Shown: one piece after another, positions 25,999 through 34,631 of the stretch
Numbering within the stretch: the stretch's first letter is position 1
How the letters are laid out: each line of letters starts with the position of its first letter
Source of the DNA: Nisaea sp.
Lineage (GTDB): Bacteria > Pseudomonadota > Alphaproteobacteria > Thalassobaculales > Thalassobaculaceae
DNA length: 64,000 nt
Assembly (NCBI RefSeq): GCF_034670185.1
Contig: NZ_JAXMNY010000005.1
Span: 124,001 to 188,000 of the forward strand
Reading direction: 5' to 3'
Notes under the pieces: model-generated
Seen by the model: only the letters and a program-made list of their open reading frames with translations
Databases searched by the model: none
Told to the model about the DNA's origin: nothing
Made by a program: the position numbers and the translations under genes

Positions 25999-26502
25999 TC
26001 AGGCCGGCGGCTTGCCGCTGATGATTTTCGTTTTGGCCTTCGGCTTGTATTTCGGCGCCGTTTTCACTTCCGCCTTCTTCAGCGGAACGCCGAACAGTTC
26101 GAGGTGATGATCCACCAGCTCGAAGCCAAGCTCCCGGGCGATGTAGTCCTTCAACGCCTCAAGTTCCTCATTATAGAACTCGATCACATTGCCCGTCGTC
26201 ACATCGATCATGTGATGGTGATGGTCTTCCTCACCATTGATCTCCTCGTAGCGCGCCCGGCCATCGCCGAAATCGCGCTTGGTGACGATATTCGCTTCCT
26301 CGAACAGCTTCATGGTCCGGTAAACGGTCGCGATCGAGATCGAGCGGTCGATCTCGCGCACCCGCTCATGCAGGGATTCCACGTCGGGATGGTCCTCTGC
26401 CTCGGACAGGACGCGCGCGATCACACGGCGCGGCTCCGTCATCTTCAGTCCTTTTTCGAGGCACAGGGCCGCAACCCTGGATTCCATGCTGGCTTCAGCC
26501 AT
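25999..26502 (-). CDS. Fur-family metalloregulator
   Basis: A 167-residue winged-helix repressor of the Fur superfamily. The DNA-binding region has MTEPRRVIARVL and the recognition segment SIATVYRTMKLFEE. The metal-sensing region is GEEDHHHHMIDVTTG. No CxxC structural zinc motifs are present, as in many alphaproteobacterial Fur/Mur proteins, and the GCPWHD-type haem motif of Irr is also missing. An unusual Lys- and Pro-rich tail ends the protein. The start is ATG 26502; ATG 26487 is an alternative. Iron or manganese is the likely signal, and cobalt control of the adjacent cobalamin genes is possible but unproven. Confidence 0.88.
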   Translation of the reverse strand: MAEASMESRVAALCLEKGLKMTEPRRVIARVLSEAEDHPDVESLHERVREIDRSISIATVYRTMKLFEEANIVTKRDFGDGRARYEEINGEEDHHHHMIDVTTGNVIEFYNEELEALKDYIARELGFELVDHHLELFGVPLKKAEVKTAPKYKPKAKTKIISGKPPA

Positions 26503-26721
26503 TCCCTGACAACGCTCCGTATCCTGTCGGGACCACAATCCGTTGGGGAGATTATACCAGCGCTACCGCCATGACAAACCAGCTTTCCGCATGCCCCTCA
26601 GAGCCTCGGGATCGCAGTCCGTTTTCCAAGGCGCGGGAAGTTGGTTTCACGCCCGAATCCAAAAAAATTGAATTTCGTTTAATTTGTATTAAAATATTTA
26701 TCCAAGTTCAGGAGGCAGGCT

Positions 26722-27255
26722 GTGGCGCAAGAAAGCACGCAATTGCTGGTGAACCGAGACAGCATCTGCAGACTATACAATGTCTGGGCGACATTACCGG
26801 TTGGGAAGCCTCGCAGCCTGCTGGACCCGTTGAAATTTGGTCCCCGCCTGCTTCCCCATCTCGCCTTGCTGAAGGCAATACCGGACGATTATCGCTACGA
26901 GCTTATCGGCGGACGTATCGTTGAATTGTCACGCAACCTGAAACCCGGCAGTACGGCTGGAGCACAGCGCCAGCCCGCGACCAGCCGCTCAAATATATTC
27001 CGCCTGATGCGCACCGTTGCTGAATCCCGGAAGCCGGCGGCACAAACAGCGGCTTTTGAAGGCACCAGCGGAATCCCGAGACGTTGCTTCAGCATGGTGC
27101 TTCCATTATCGATGGACGGCATGGCCGTGAACGACCTGCTTCTCGGCTTGTGGCTTGTTCCCAGCCCCGCCGGAAACAGGCTCGATATCCAGATCGAGCC
27201 TGTCCCTTCGGTTCCGGAGCTTGTCGAAAAACTGGGTTTTCCCCGCTCAGCCTAG
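26722..27255 (+). CDS. PAS_5-type domain protein
   Basis: A 177-residue protein with an alphaproteobacterial PAS_5-like core: LYNVWATLPVGKPRS, then LLPHLALLKAI and YRYELIGGRIVELSRN. No output domain is attached. Proteins of this type are usually single-domain and uncharacterised. The start is GTG 26722, with a perfect AGGAGG six bases upstream. A stem-loop follows 30 bases after the stop, so it is probably monocistronic. Confidence 0.65.
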   Translation: MAQESTQLLVNRDSICRLYNVWATLPVGKPRSLLDPLKFGPRLLPHLALLKAIPDDYRYELIGGRIVELSRNLKPGSTAGAQRQPATSRSNIFRLMRTVAESRKPAAQTAAFEGTSGIPRRCFSMVLPLSMDGMAVNDLLLGLWLVPSPAGNRLDIQIEPVPSVPELVEKLGFPRSA

Positions 27256-27286
27256 TGCTCACGCTGGTTGAATGAACCCCAAATGC

Positions 27287-27327
27287 CCGGAATCTCTTGC
27301 CCTCTGCTAGGCAATTCCGGCCCTTTT
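27287..27327 (+). terminator. Probable intrinsic terminator after the PAS_5 gene
   Basis: Arms CCGGAA (27287-27292) and TTCCGG (27315-27320) continue, after a small bulge, into TTGCC/GGCAA around an eight-base loop. CCCTTTT follows. The T-run is short, so strength is uncertain. Confidence 0.5.
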
Positions 27328-27437
27328 CCGAGTATGGACATACACAACACGTTCAGGTTCCATCTCACCTCCGCGCGGTAAGTGCTTGGAGTCATGACGA
27401 GTCCTCTGGCAGGCACTGAAATTGCTCATACAATGGC

Positions 27438-28505
27438 ATGGCAATTTCCCTTTCAGAGGTTGGCGCCACCGAACCCGGTCCCGTCGGCTTGCACATCGAC
27501 ACCGCCGATATGGACAGCCTTTACCGGCTGCCCCTCGGTCTGCTTCCGCTCAAGACTATGGCTCTGAGGCGCCATTCCCTGATCAAGAACGCACAGCTGC
27601 ACGCAGTTGTGGAGCTGTTCAAAGACAGCGGCTCCGGCAGCGGACAAATCCAGCCGGACCACCTGCCCAATCATTTCAACTCCCAAACCCCTGAACTGAT
27701 GAGCGACGTTGCGATCCTGAAGCGCCTCGCGGCCATCGGCAGCTACGACGTCTACACCCTGCGCGTGGCGCTGCGGGAGTTGGATATCGGGTTCGAAAAT
27801 TATGATGCGCTCCGGCTTTCCCCGGAAAAATACCGAGAGCTGACCCAGCTCATGAAGCAATATACTAGGCCGATCGTCCGCCGGCTTTTTGCAAAGGATG
27901 GCGCAGCCCTCGGCAGCTACGGAAATCTGGTCGAGTATCTGCGCAATCCAGATCGGGATACCGTCCTCTGTGAGTTGGAGAAACTGGCAGCCGATCTTGA
28001 AACCGATGTCTCCGCGATCCCGCGCTTTCTCGAGAATTACGGCGACACTTTCCTCGGGTTCTCCTATTTCCGCAGCTGCCTGACCGAGTCGGAAAACCGC
28101 ATCAAACATTTTCGCCCCTGGGTTCAGGAGCTACTCGGCTCATCGATCGCCCAAAGCAACCCTTCTCTCCAGAGCAGGACAACGCAGGCCATGCAGGCGC
28201 TGTACGGGATCGTTGCGTCGGTTAAACAGCGGTTCGACCATTTCGATCAGAGTTCCAGCCATTTCTGGGAAGACCCCACAGCCGAGTCCTTTCACACACT
28301 GCGTGCACAGATCGTTGAGCAGCATGGAGCCACCGGCAGCGTTCTATGCGGACTTGTCGTCAAGCTGAACCTCTGGGAAGAGCGGTTCGCCTCACATGGC
28401 GGCAACTTTCAGCGGCGGCTCGAGTTCCTTGAATCGGAAATCTTCCCTGGACTGAGTGCCCTTGCCGCGACGGAAAAACGGACAGCGAACCGCTACCGCA
28501 ATTGA
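27438..28505 (+). CDS. Conserved-looking hypothetical protein, function unknown
   Basis: A 355-residue protein that I do not recognise. It appears soluble, with no signal peptide or membrane segment, and is largely helical from residue 90 onward (many Leu, Glu and Arg positions). The first 85 residues look less ordered. The start at ATG 27438 has no clear ribosome-binding site, and an internal start is possible. The reading frame is intact and uses GC-rich codons like its neighbours, so it is probably real. It is followed by tRNA-Thr. Confidence 0.6.
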   Translation: MAISLSEVGATEPGPVGLHIDTADMDSLYRLPLGLLPLKTMALRRHSLIKNAQLHAVVELFKDSGSGSGQIQPDHLPNHFNSQTPELMSDVAILKRLAAIGSYDVYTLRVALRELDIGFENYDALRLSPEKYRELTQLMKQYTRPIVRRLFAKDGAALGSYGNLVEYLRNPDRDTVLCELEKLAADLETDVSAIPRFLENYGDTFLGFSYFRSCLTESENRIKHFRPWVQELLGSSIAQSNPSLQSRTTQAMQALYGIVASVKQRFDHFDQSSSHFWEDPTAESFHTLRAQIVEQHGATGSVLCGLVVKLNLWEERFASHGGNFQRRLEFLESEIFPGLSALAATEKRTANRYRN

Positions 28506-28672
28506 GCAACCAGACTGTCCATGCTGACGGTCAAGACGCCAACAGGAGTGAACAGGTTGCCGTGGCGCATCGGAGTCGAACCGCCACCTTGGCCCGCAGG
28601 CCCAGCACTCGCCGATTTTCCCCTTGCACCAACAGCCGTGAGGGCTTAAGTAGCCGTTCCCGCGAGGGAGAC

Positions 28673-28748
28673 GCCGCAGTAGCTCAGGTGGTAGAGCGCG
28701 TCATTCGTAATGATGAGGTCGGGGGTTCGAGTCCCTCCTGCGGCACCA
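28673..28748 (+). tRNA. tRNA-Thr (anticodon CGT)
   Basis: A complete cloverleaf. The acceptor arm GCCGCAG pairs with CTGCGGC and is followed by an encoded ACCA. The anticodon stem CGTCA/TGATG holds the loop TTCGTAA with anticodon CGT, reading ACG. The T arm GGGGG/CCCTC carries TTCGAGT. No intron or insertion is present. Confidence 0.97.
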
Positions 28749-28758
28749 CACCCCCACA

Positions 28759-28782
28759 GAAAAAACGCTCCTGATCAGGAGC
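28759..28782 (-). terminator. Intrinsic terminator of the lipoprotein gene, overlapping its stop codon
   Basis: The palindrome GCTCCTGATCAGGAGC (28767-28782) is followed on the minus strand by a G and a run of six Ts. The lipoprotein stop codon (28777-28775) lies inside the loop and arm. The same palindrome is 18 bases beyond the convergent tRNA-Thr and could define its 3' trailer. Confidence 0.65.
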
Positions 28783-29617
28783 CGGGAATCAGTACTTTAG
28801 GCGGCGGCGGGAGCTTCATCTCCCGCGGTGTACTTGACATCTGTGCCGAAGGAATCGGCATTATCATGGCGTATTCACCCTCGGCTCGGATTTGATCCCT
28901 GGCCCTGGTTAGCCAGCTCTGGCTCTGCGCGGCGCCGACCACCAGGCGAATAAACAATCCTGCAACAGTATCGACTTCGACAAAGAGCGGGTCCTGAGCA
29001 GCCAGCAGTTCCGGGAACTCCGTACGCAGCAACTCCCATCCTGCCAGCGCGGCCTCATGGGTCCGATAAGAGGCCAGATGCAGCCCTCTGCCACCGGTCT
29101 CTTCCGGCCAGCTCAGCTCGCTGGTCCGCAATTCCAACCGTTCGAAGCGGGCATTCGCGCGCGCGTCCGCCGCCTCCTGATCAGCATTCAGCTTGCTGAC
29201 CGCCCTAAGGGCAGCATCGACATCCGCTTGAATCTCTGAAAGCTGTTCCGGGTCAACGGACGCTGCTTGCGCCAGCGCGCGCGCCGAGGCAGTTCCGGCA
29301 GGAGCACTGGCGCCAAGGTCGATCCGCTTCTCGACCTTGCGGGCGACGATATTGAGATCGGTCTTCAAGCGACCGAGCGTATCTTCCATCTCCGAGAGGC
29401 GGGCATCGCCGGTATCTGCCGCGGCCACGGTTTCGGAAACCCTCTCGTCGATATACAGCCGTCGGCGTGGGCCACGCACCGCTTCCGCGCGGTCGAGTTC
29501 ATCCCGCACATAAGCGCGTACCCGCAGCTCCTCGCTGCCGCTTCCAAAGAGGTCGCCGAGACCGCATCCGCCAAGTGCAAGCAACAACGTTACGGCACAA
29601 ATATGGGTAAATTTCAT
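28775..29617 (-). CDS. Putative lipoprotein with coiled coil and SPOR-like C-terminus
   Basis: A 280-residue envelope protein. The N-terminus is a lipoprotein signal peptide ending LLLALGGC, so mature processing would start at that Cys. The middle (about 45-165) is Ala-, Glu- and Arg-rich and probably coiled coil. The segment HLASYRTHEAALAGWELL to about residue 250 resembles a SPOR repeat, a fold that binds denuded peptidoglycan glycans at division sites. A proline-rich end follows. The start is ATG 29617 behind GAGG. The role in the cell wall is inferred from domain type only. Confidence 0.7.
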   Translation of the reverse strand: MKFTHICAVTLLLALGGCGLGDLFGSGSEELRVRAYVRDELDRAEAVRGPRRRLYIDERVSETVAAADTGDARLSEMEDTLGRLKTDLNIVARKVEKRIDLGASAPAGTASARALAQAASVDPEQLSEIQADVDAALRAVSKLNADQEAADARANARFERLELRTSELSWPEETGGRGLHLASYRTHEAALAGWELLRTEFPELLAAQDPLFVEVDTVAGLFIRLVVGAAQSQSWLTRARDQIRAEGEYAMIMPIPSAQMSSTPREMKLPPPPKVLIPGS

Positions 29618-29817
29618 CGGGTTCCTCAACGGACCTACAATATCTAGTGGAATCATAGCAGAGTCATGGCGTCCTGAGAATCCCATGTCTGACAGTCTGT
29701 TTTTCGCAGCTTCCGTCTGTCCTTTCTCGCGAGATGCCATCTGACATGGTCCGGCAGCATTGCCGACACGGGCAATCCGTCTCTAAGCTGTCCCGGCAAG
29801 ATCAAGGATTGTGCCCA

Positions 29818-30174
29818 ATGCCCAAATACACACCCGGCCCGTGGCGAATGAATACGAGTGGCGAGCTCTGGTCCTACGCTCGCGGCAATGCACCGGCAGA
29901 GATCGGCACCATGAGTTGGGCAGGCGCCCCGCTGGAAAGGCAGGGGAATGCTCAGATTATCGCCGCATCGGCGGATCTCTGTGAAAGTCTCGACGAGGTC
30001 ATGCTGCTGATCTCCCAGCCGGAAGTCGCCGACGCCATTCTCGGCACAGACAGGTTGAAGACGCGAGCCCAGCTGATCCTGGAGAATGCCCGCACGGTGC
30101 TGGCCGAAGCAACCGGCCGCGACTTGCCGGAATGGCCCGGGCGTGACGAAACCGACACACGCCTCGATGGCTGA
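29818..30174 (+). CDS. Small hypothetical protein (TPGPWR N-terminus)
   Basis: A 118-residue protein starting with KYTPGPWRMN, an opening shared with small, often phage-associated, proteins of unknown function. NAQIIAASADL in the middle fits the same group. No catalytic motif is visible. The start is ATG 29818 with AAGGA upstream. It is followed six bases later by another hypothetical gene, so the two may form an operon. No other phage genes are nearby. Confidence 0.6.
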   Translation: MPKYTPGPWRMNTSGELWSYARGNAPAEIGTMSWAGAPLERQGNAQIIAASADLCESLDEVMLLISQPEVADAILGTDRLKTRAQLILENARTVLAEATGRDLPEWPGRDETDTRLDG

Positions 30175-30180
30175 GCCCCC

Positions 30181-30678
30181 ATGGATCTGAGATCATTCGT
30201 CAGAACCGTCGCCGACAGCGAGGTCGTCGACTGGACACCTATCCTGCGTCCGACGCTCCGTCATCGCTTCGTGCCCCGGACCAATCCAAAGGGCGAGGAA
30301 ATCGGCCTTGCGGCGGATCAACACAGCCTGCATCTGACGTTCCTCAAGGATATCCGCATCACGATGGCCTACGGCATGGTCGAGAACGCGAACTATCAGG
30401 TGCCCTCACCCAACCGCTTCGCCAGCGAGAATGCACGCACCCATCTGCTCGATTGCTTCTGGGAAGGCCGCCTCGCTTTTCGCGATATCATCATCAATGT
30501 CGGGCGTAATCGCTGCTTGCTGCCTCTGCCCGAGGAATGGACGGAAACCGGCATGGAAATTCCCGTCCTGCGCTACGGGCTGGCAAGACTGATCCACGAA
30601 CTGGCAGGACCGCCGACCATATTCGATGAGTATTTCAGCATGTCCGGAATGCAGCGAGTCAACCGCCGCTGGCCTTGA
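30181..30678 (+). CDS. Hypothetical protein, function unknown
   Basis: A 165-residue soluble protein without motifs I can assign. It is rich in aromatic and basic residues and has a central FWEGRLAFRDIIINVG segment. Codon use matches the neighbours and the frame is clean. It lies six bases after the 29818 gene. Confidence 0.55.
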   Translation: MDLRSFVRTVADSEVVDWTPILRPTLRHRFVPRTNPKGEEIGLAADQHSLHLTFLKDIRITMAYGMVENANYQVPSPNRFASENARTHLLDCFWEGRLAFRDIIINVGRNRCLLPLPEEWTETGMEIPVLRYGLARLIHELAGPPTIFDEYFSMSGMQRVNRRWP

Positions 30679-30708
30679 CGCATAGGGCAGACACCAGGGG
30701 AAACCGGC

Positions 30709-31143
30709 TCAGAAGAGCTTCTGGAAATTCCCGCCCGCGTAATGCAGCAGATAGATAGTGCCAAGCCCGCCGACGAGGATAAGAACTAGCAACAACGTGA
30801 CCTTGGCGGCCATCGCATAATCGCCCTTCGTGTTCTTCCCTTTCACATTCCGCGCAGGTGCCGGTCGCGCAGGCGCGGCAGCAGCGGTGGCCGGCTGTTC
30901 CGGCGCCGCCGGCGGCGTCTTGTCACGGTTCACCTTCGAGGTGGTGTCGAACACCACGATTTCCTTACCGTTTCCGGTCGCCTCATCGAAGGTGTCCTTG
31001 ATCACCTTGACAGCCTGGAACTGCTTCTCTCCGTGCAGTGACTTGGCAACGTCGATGGCGGTATCGCGATCCGGATAGGTCGAATCGACCGCCCAATTCC
31101 CGCTCTTAAGCGTGTGCACCTCGTAAAGGGTCTGAACCGCCAT
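30709..31143 (-). CDS. Hypothetical membrane-anchored protein
   Basis: A 144-residue protein. Residues 1 to about 70 form a small alpha/beta domain (TLYEVHTLKSGNWAVDSTY, AIDVAKSL). A low-complexity linker rich in Ala and Pro follows, then one transmembrane helix (VTLLLVLILVGGLGTIYLL) close to the C-terminus, so the N-terminal domain should face the cytoplasm. The start is ATG 31143; a TTG three codons earlier is less likely. Function unknown. Confidence 0.6.
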   Translation of the reverse strand: MAVQTLYEVHTLKSGNWAVDSTYPDRDTAIDVAKSLHGEKQFQAVKVIKDTFDEATGNGKEIVVFDTTSKVNRDKTPPAAPEQPATAAAAPARPAPARNVKGKNTKGDYAMAAKVTLLLVLILVGGLGTIYLLHYAGGNFQKLF

Positions 31144-31256
31144 AACCAACAAGTCCCAAACTCAAAAAACAACCTAACCGGAAATCCGGCACAGCGTGTT
31201 TATACATAAATTAATCTTGATGACCGGTTAACAGTCATCTGAAAAAAGCCCTAAAA

Positions 31257-31291
31257 TTAAAAAGGCCGCACCGAGAAACCGGCGCGGCCTC
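31257..31291 (-). terminator. Intrinsic terminator of the BAX-inhibitor-1 gene
   Basis: On the minus strand a hairpin with arms GGCCGC and GCGGCC (31264-31289) contains an inner CCGG/CTCGG pairing and is followed by TTTTTAATTTTA. It lies 20 bases beyond the stop codon at 31312. Confidence 0.85.
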
Positions 31292-31311
31292 TTCAATTGG
31301 AACCTGGCAAG

Positions 31312-32034
31312 CTATTCGCGATTGCCGAACAACTGCAGCATAAACAGGAACATGTTGATGAAATCGAGATAGAGCTGCAAAGCGCCCATGATCGACTTCT
31401 TGGTCGAGACCTCGTGGCCGTCGGACTCCATATACATGTTCTTGATGTTCTGGGTGTCGTAGGCAGTCAGGCCTGCGAAGACCAGCACGCCACCGACGGA
31501 GATCATGAACTGCATCATGGTCGAGGCCAGGAAGATATTGACGACGCTCGCGATCAGGATGCCGATCAGGCCCATGAACAGGAACGTGCCCATGCCGCTG
31601 AGGCTTTTCTTCGTCGTGTAGCCATAGAGGCTGAGACCGGCGAAAGCAGCAGCTGTGATGAAGAACACCCTTGCAATGCTCTCGCCCGTGAAGACGAAAA
31701 AGATGCTGGCGAGCGAAAGGCCCATCATACCGGCATAGATGTAGAAGGTAGTCCGCGCTGCCGAAGCCGACATCGACTGGACACGTGCGGCAAGGAAAAA
31801 CACCATGCCGAGCGGGGCGAGCATGATCACCCATTTCAGCGGCGAGGCGAAAATCAGCTGCGCGAAAGCCGGCGAGCTCATCGCCAGCAGTTTGGTGCCG
31901 ATGGCGAAGAAACCGGTCAGCGCGAGGCCGATGGTCATATGGTTGTAGACGCCGAGCATGTAAGAGCGCAGGCCGACGTCGATTTGTGCGGCCTCCGCCT
32001 CGGCAGCAGTCATGTGTTTGCGATCCAAGTTCAT
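31312..32034 (-). CDS. BAX inhibitor-1 / YccA-family membrane protein
   Basis: A 240-residue inner-membrane protein with seven hydrophobic segments. The family signatures are the late AGLTAYDTQNIKNMY and the YNHMTIGLALTGFFA opening helix. Homologues (YccA, YbhL, TMBIM) are linked to calcium leak and to control of FtsH proteolysis. The N-terminal tail is short and charged. It is monocistronic, with a strong terminator behind it and a divergent promoter gap upstream. Confidence 0.93.
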   Translation of the reverse strand: MNLDRKHMTAAEAEAAQIDVGLRSYMLGVYNHMTIGLALTGFFAIGTKLLAMSSPAFAQLIFASPLKWVIMLAPLGMVFFLAARVQSMSASAARTTFYIYAGMMGLSLASIFFVFTGESIARVFFITAAAFAGLSLYGYTTKKSLSGMGTFLFMGLIGILIASVVNIFLASTMMQFMISVGGVLVFAGLTAYDTQNIKNMYMESDGHEVSTKKSIMGALQLYLDFINMFLFMLQLFGNRE

Positions 32035-32202
32035 GTCTCACTCCCAATGAGCCGAAGGTCAAAAAACAGTTCAGAGAAGAAGTAATGAGGCACGTCAGTA
32101 TTTTCAACTGAATCCGGAGCAAAAGTCGCAAGACTTGCGGATCCGGTTGGAATGGCCCAAATGGACTGACTGAATTACGCCATTTTGAAAGAAAATTCGC
32201 AG

Positions 32203-32583
32203 ATGGTCGATCTCGGAGAGCTCAAACCCCTTTTTCGCGACAACAACGAGGCCGAGTACGAGTTGGACCTGCGCGGTCTCGACATGCCGCATTCGGTTGC
32301 CTCCACCGAGCGCATGCTGGAACGCAACAGATTCCGCACGCCACGCTCCGTCCGCATCCTGATCGACGCACCGGACGGCGAAGGCGGCACCAGCCATTTC
32401 CAGCCTATCGGACGATTGCTGCTCGACGCGCGAAAAGAGGGTATCCTTGAGCAGATGTCGACCCTGCCGCCTGAAGACGTTCTTGGCTTCCACATTGTGA
32501 CGACCGGCAAGCCTGACGCGGGGGAAGACGACACCTTGGGCGACGAGACGGAACCGGCCGAGCCGGAAGGAGAGGACACGTGA
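32203..32583 (+). CDS. Small acidic hypothetical protein coupled to a SIS gene
   Basis: A 126-residue protein with an ELDLRGLDMPHSVAST segment and RSVRILIDA, faintly like the start of an Smr-type fold, but without enough matches to assign it. The C-terminus is strongly acidic. The start is ATG 32203; a TTG six codons earlier is possible. Its TGA overlaps the GTG of the next gene, so translation is probably coupled and the product may work with the SIS protein. Confidence 0.6.
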   Translation: MVDLGELKPLFRDNNEAEYELDLRGLDMPHSVASTERMLERNRFRTPRSVRILIDAPDGEGGTSHFQPIGRLLLDARKEGILEQMSTLPPEDVLGFHIVTTGKPDAGEDDTLGDETEPAEPEGEDT

Positions 32584-33212
32584 TTAGCCTGGCGGACCGC
32601 ACGGCGGATTATTTCGAAACCCTGGCACGCCTGACTCGCGAGGCCGGCGCGACCGACCATACAGGCCAGGTAAAATCGCTCGGGGACGGCATTAACGAAT
32701 TCATCACACGCGGCCGCGCCGCGCACGATTCCGGCAACAAAATGATCTTCATCGGCAATGGCGCAAGTGCCTCCATGGCGTCGCACTATGCCCTCGACTT
32801 CGCCAAGAACGGCGGCATCCGCTCCCTTGCCATGACCGACCACGCCATGCTGACGGCGCTAACCAACGATATCGGCGGCGACGCGATCTTTGCCGAACAG
32901 ATCGGCTTCTACGCCCAGCCGGGCGATATCCTTGTCGCCATCAGCAGCAGCGGCTCCTCGCCGAATATCACGAAAGCGGTCGAGCGAGCGCGGGACATAG
33001 GCTGCGCCGTCATCACCTTCTCCGGCTTCGCCGCGGATAACCCTTTGCGGCTGTCGGGGGATCTCAACTTTTATGTCGCCGGTGACGAATACGGCTTCGT
33101 CGAAACCGCCCACGCCGCACTGATCCACGCCATCATCGACCTGTCGCTCGGCTGGGGCACGGCGGAAGACCGTAATCCGGGCGCTCTGAAACGCCGCGGT
33201 GCGGCAGTATAA
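32580..33212 (+). CDS. SIS-domain protein (phosphoheptose isomerase-like)
   Basis: A 210-residue sugar isomerase domain protein. IFIGNGASASMASHYALDFAK and the phosphate-binding AISSSGSSPNITKAV give the complete SIS fold of GmhA and DiaA-like proteins. The start is GTG 32580 behind GGAAGGAGAGG. Unlike the SIS protein at 4.2 kb its S-S-S-G turn is canonical. It could make heptose precursors for lipopolysaccharide or act as a DnaA-linked regulator; sequence alone does not decide. Confidence 0.85.
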   Translation: MISLADRTADYFETLARLTREAGATDHTGQVKSLGDGINEFITRGRAAHDSGNKMIFIGNGASASMASHYALDFAKNGGIRSLAMTDHAMLTALTNDIGGDAIFAEQIGFYAQPGDILVAISSSGSSPNITKAVERARDIGCAVITFSGFAADNPLRLSGDLNFYVAGDEYGFVETAHAALIHAIIDLSLGWGTAEDRNPGALKRRGAAV

Positions 33213-33281
33213 GTCCCCCATCGTACTCAGGCGCTGCTGAACAAACCGCCTCGCATCCCCCGCGCAAAGGATAAGCGCCCA

Positions 33282-33740
33282 ATGCAGACAGTCGCCGTGC
33301 CGATAGCCGCCCTCACCTGGTCCCTGTTTCTCCTGCGTCTCGGCGTCAGTCTCGTGCTCGGCATGTGGGTACTGAACAAGTTCGTGAACCCGGCCGGGAC
33401 CGCTGGTGTGTTCCGGCATTTCTATGGCGTCCCGGAACTCGATATATCCCTCTCCTACGCGCTCGGCGCCGCGCAGGGATTTGTCGTCCTGGCCTTCCTG
33501 ATCGGCTCCCGGAAACGCGTGGCGACCGCTCTGGTCTTCCTGATGCACCTCGCCTCGACCCTCACCCCGGTCGCGAACTATCTCGATCCCTGGACCACAC
33601 CGAACCTGCTGTTCTACGCCGCCTGGCCGATGCTGGCCGCCATCGCGGCGCTGTACCTGCTGCGGGACTACGACACGCTGTTTTCGATGGAGTCCGGGAT
33701 GGAAGCGGGGCTGGCTGCCTTGCGCCCAGCCGAGGACTGA
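33282..33740 (+). CDS. Small DoxX-like membrane protein
   Basis: A 152-residue inner-membrane protein with four hydrophobic helices. The opening LLRLGVSLVLGMWVLNK and the third-helix region after GSRKRVATALVF resemble DoxX/MauE-type proteins, which often support redox chemistry at the membrane. No Cys pair is visible. It follows the SIS gene by 69 bases. Confidence 0.6.
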   Translation: MQTVAVPIAALTWSLFLLRLGVSLVLGMWVLNKFVNPAGTAGVFRHFYGVPELDISLSYALGAAQGFVVLAFLIGSRKRVATALVFLMHLASTLTPVANYLDPWTTPNLLFYAAWPMLAAIAALYLLRDYDTLFSMESGMEAGLAALRPAED

Positions 33741-33744
33741 CGTG

Positions 33745-33942
33745 ATGCCGAACAGAAGCCCTCATCAGTCGAAACCGGCCGTCCGGCAGCTTGTCGACGC
33801 ACTTGACGATGCGGACGGCGATGCACGGCGGGTGGCAATGACGCGCCTGTCATGGCGACCCGCCTGGGCCATTCGCAGCCGCAGCGGTGCGCTGCGCGCG
33901 TTTCTGGATCTGTTTCGCCGACGCGAGGACGCGCGGGATTAA
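33745..33942 (+). CDS. Possible small basic protein
   Basis: A 65-codon frame that begins five bases after the DoxX-like gene with adjacent GTG and ATG codons. It is rich in Arg and Ala, with a DALDDADGDARRVAMTRLSW segment that could be helical. Its end overlaps the end of queC by four bases. No family is recognised, and it may be a chance frame in GC-rich DNA. Confidence 0.3.
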   Translation: MPNRSPHQSKPAVRQLVDALDDADGDARRVAMTRLSWRPAWAIRSRSGALRAFLDLFRRREDARD

Positions 33943-34631
33943 GTGGCGTACCCGGCCCAGCCGGATTTGCGCAGATCGCAGGCCGGGCAGTCGTCACAAC
34001 CATAGCCCCACGCGTGCAGCACGGTCCGGTCGCCGCGATAGCAGGTATGACTCTCGCGCCGTATCAGCTCCACGAGATCCGCACCGCCAAGCCCCTCGGC
34101 CATTTTCCAGGTCGCAGCCTTGTCCAGCCACATCAGCGGCGTGTGCAGCACATAGCGCTTGTCCATGCCGAGGGTGAGCGCGACCTGCAGCGCCTTGATC
34201 GTGTCGTCCCGGCAATCGGGATAGCCGGAATAATCGGTCTCGCACATCCCGGCGATAATATGCCGAGTGTCCCGGCGATAACCGACAGCGGCGGCCGTGG
34301 TCAGGAACAGCAGGTTGCGGCCGGGCACAAAAGTGTTCGGCAGCCCGGCTTCGGTCATCTCGATTTCTTTGTCGCGGGTCAGTGCCGTGTCGCTGATCGC
34401 GCCGAGCAGCGAGAGGTCGATGAAGTGATCCTCCCCGAGCTTCGCACCCCACTCCGGAAAGCGCTCACGCAACGCCGCGAGGAAGGTCTTGCGTACCTCA
34501 AGCTCGACAGCATGGGTCTGCCCGTAATCGAAGGCGATGGTCTCGACATGATCAAACCGGTCCAGCGCCCAGGCCAGACACGTGGCGGAATCCTGCCCGC
34601 CGGAGAAGAGAACCATCGCTGTTTCGGTCAT
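33939..34631 (-). CDS. queC: 7-cyano-7-deazaguanine synthase
   Basis: A 230-residue ATP-dependent ligase converting 7-carboxy-7-deazaguanine to preQ0 for queuosine. The PP-loop FSGGQDSATCLAW is near residue 8. The C-terminal zinc site has four Cys in CYRGDRTVLHAW to CDDCPACDL. FVPGRNLLFLTTA is conserved in the family. The start is ATG 34631, since the frame upstream shows no conserved sequence. No other queuosine gene is in the window. Confidence 0.95.
   Translation of the reverse strand: MTETAMVLFSGGQDSATCLAWALDRFDHVETIAFDYGQTHAVELEVRKTFLAALRERFPEWGAKLGEDHFIDLSLLGAISDTALTRDKEIEMTEAGLPNTFVPGRNLLFLTTAAAVGYRRDTRHIIAGMCETDYSGYPDCRDDTIKALQVALTLGMDKRYVLHTPLMWLDKAATWKMAEGLGGADLVELIRRESHTCYRGDRTVLHAWGYGCDDCPACDLRKSGWAGYAT

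Noticed and set aside
28560..28600. A tRNA-like 3' half on the minus strand (GGTTCGACTCC with GTGGCG/CGCCAC arms)
   Set aside because: The T-stem does not pair, no acceptor CCA is present and no anticodon arm can be built. Probably chance similarity.
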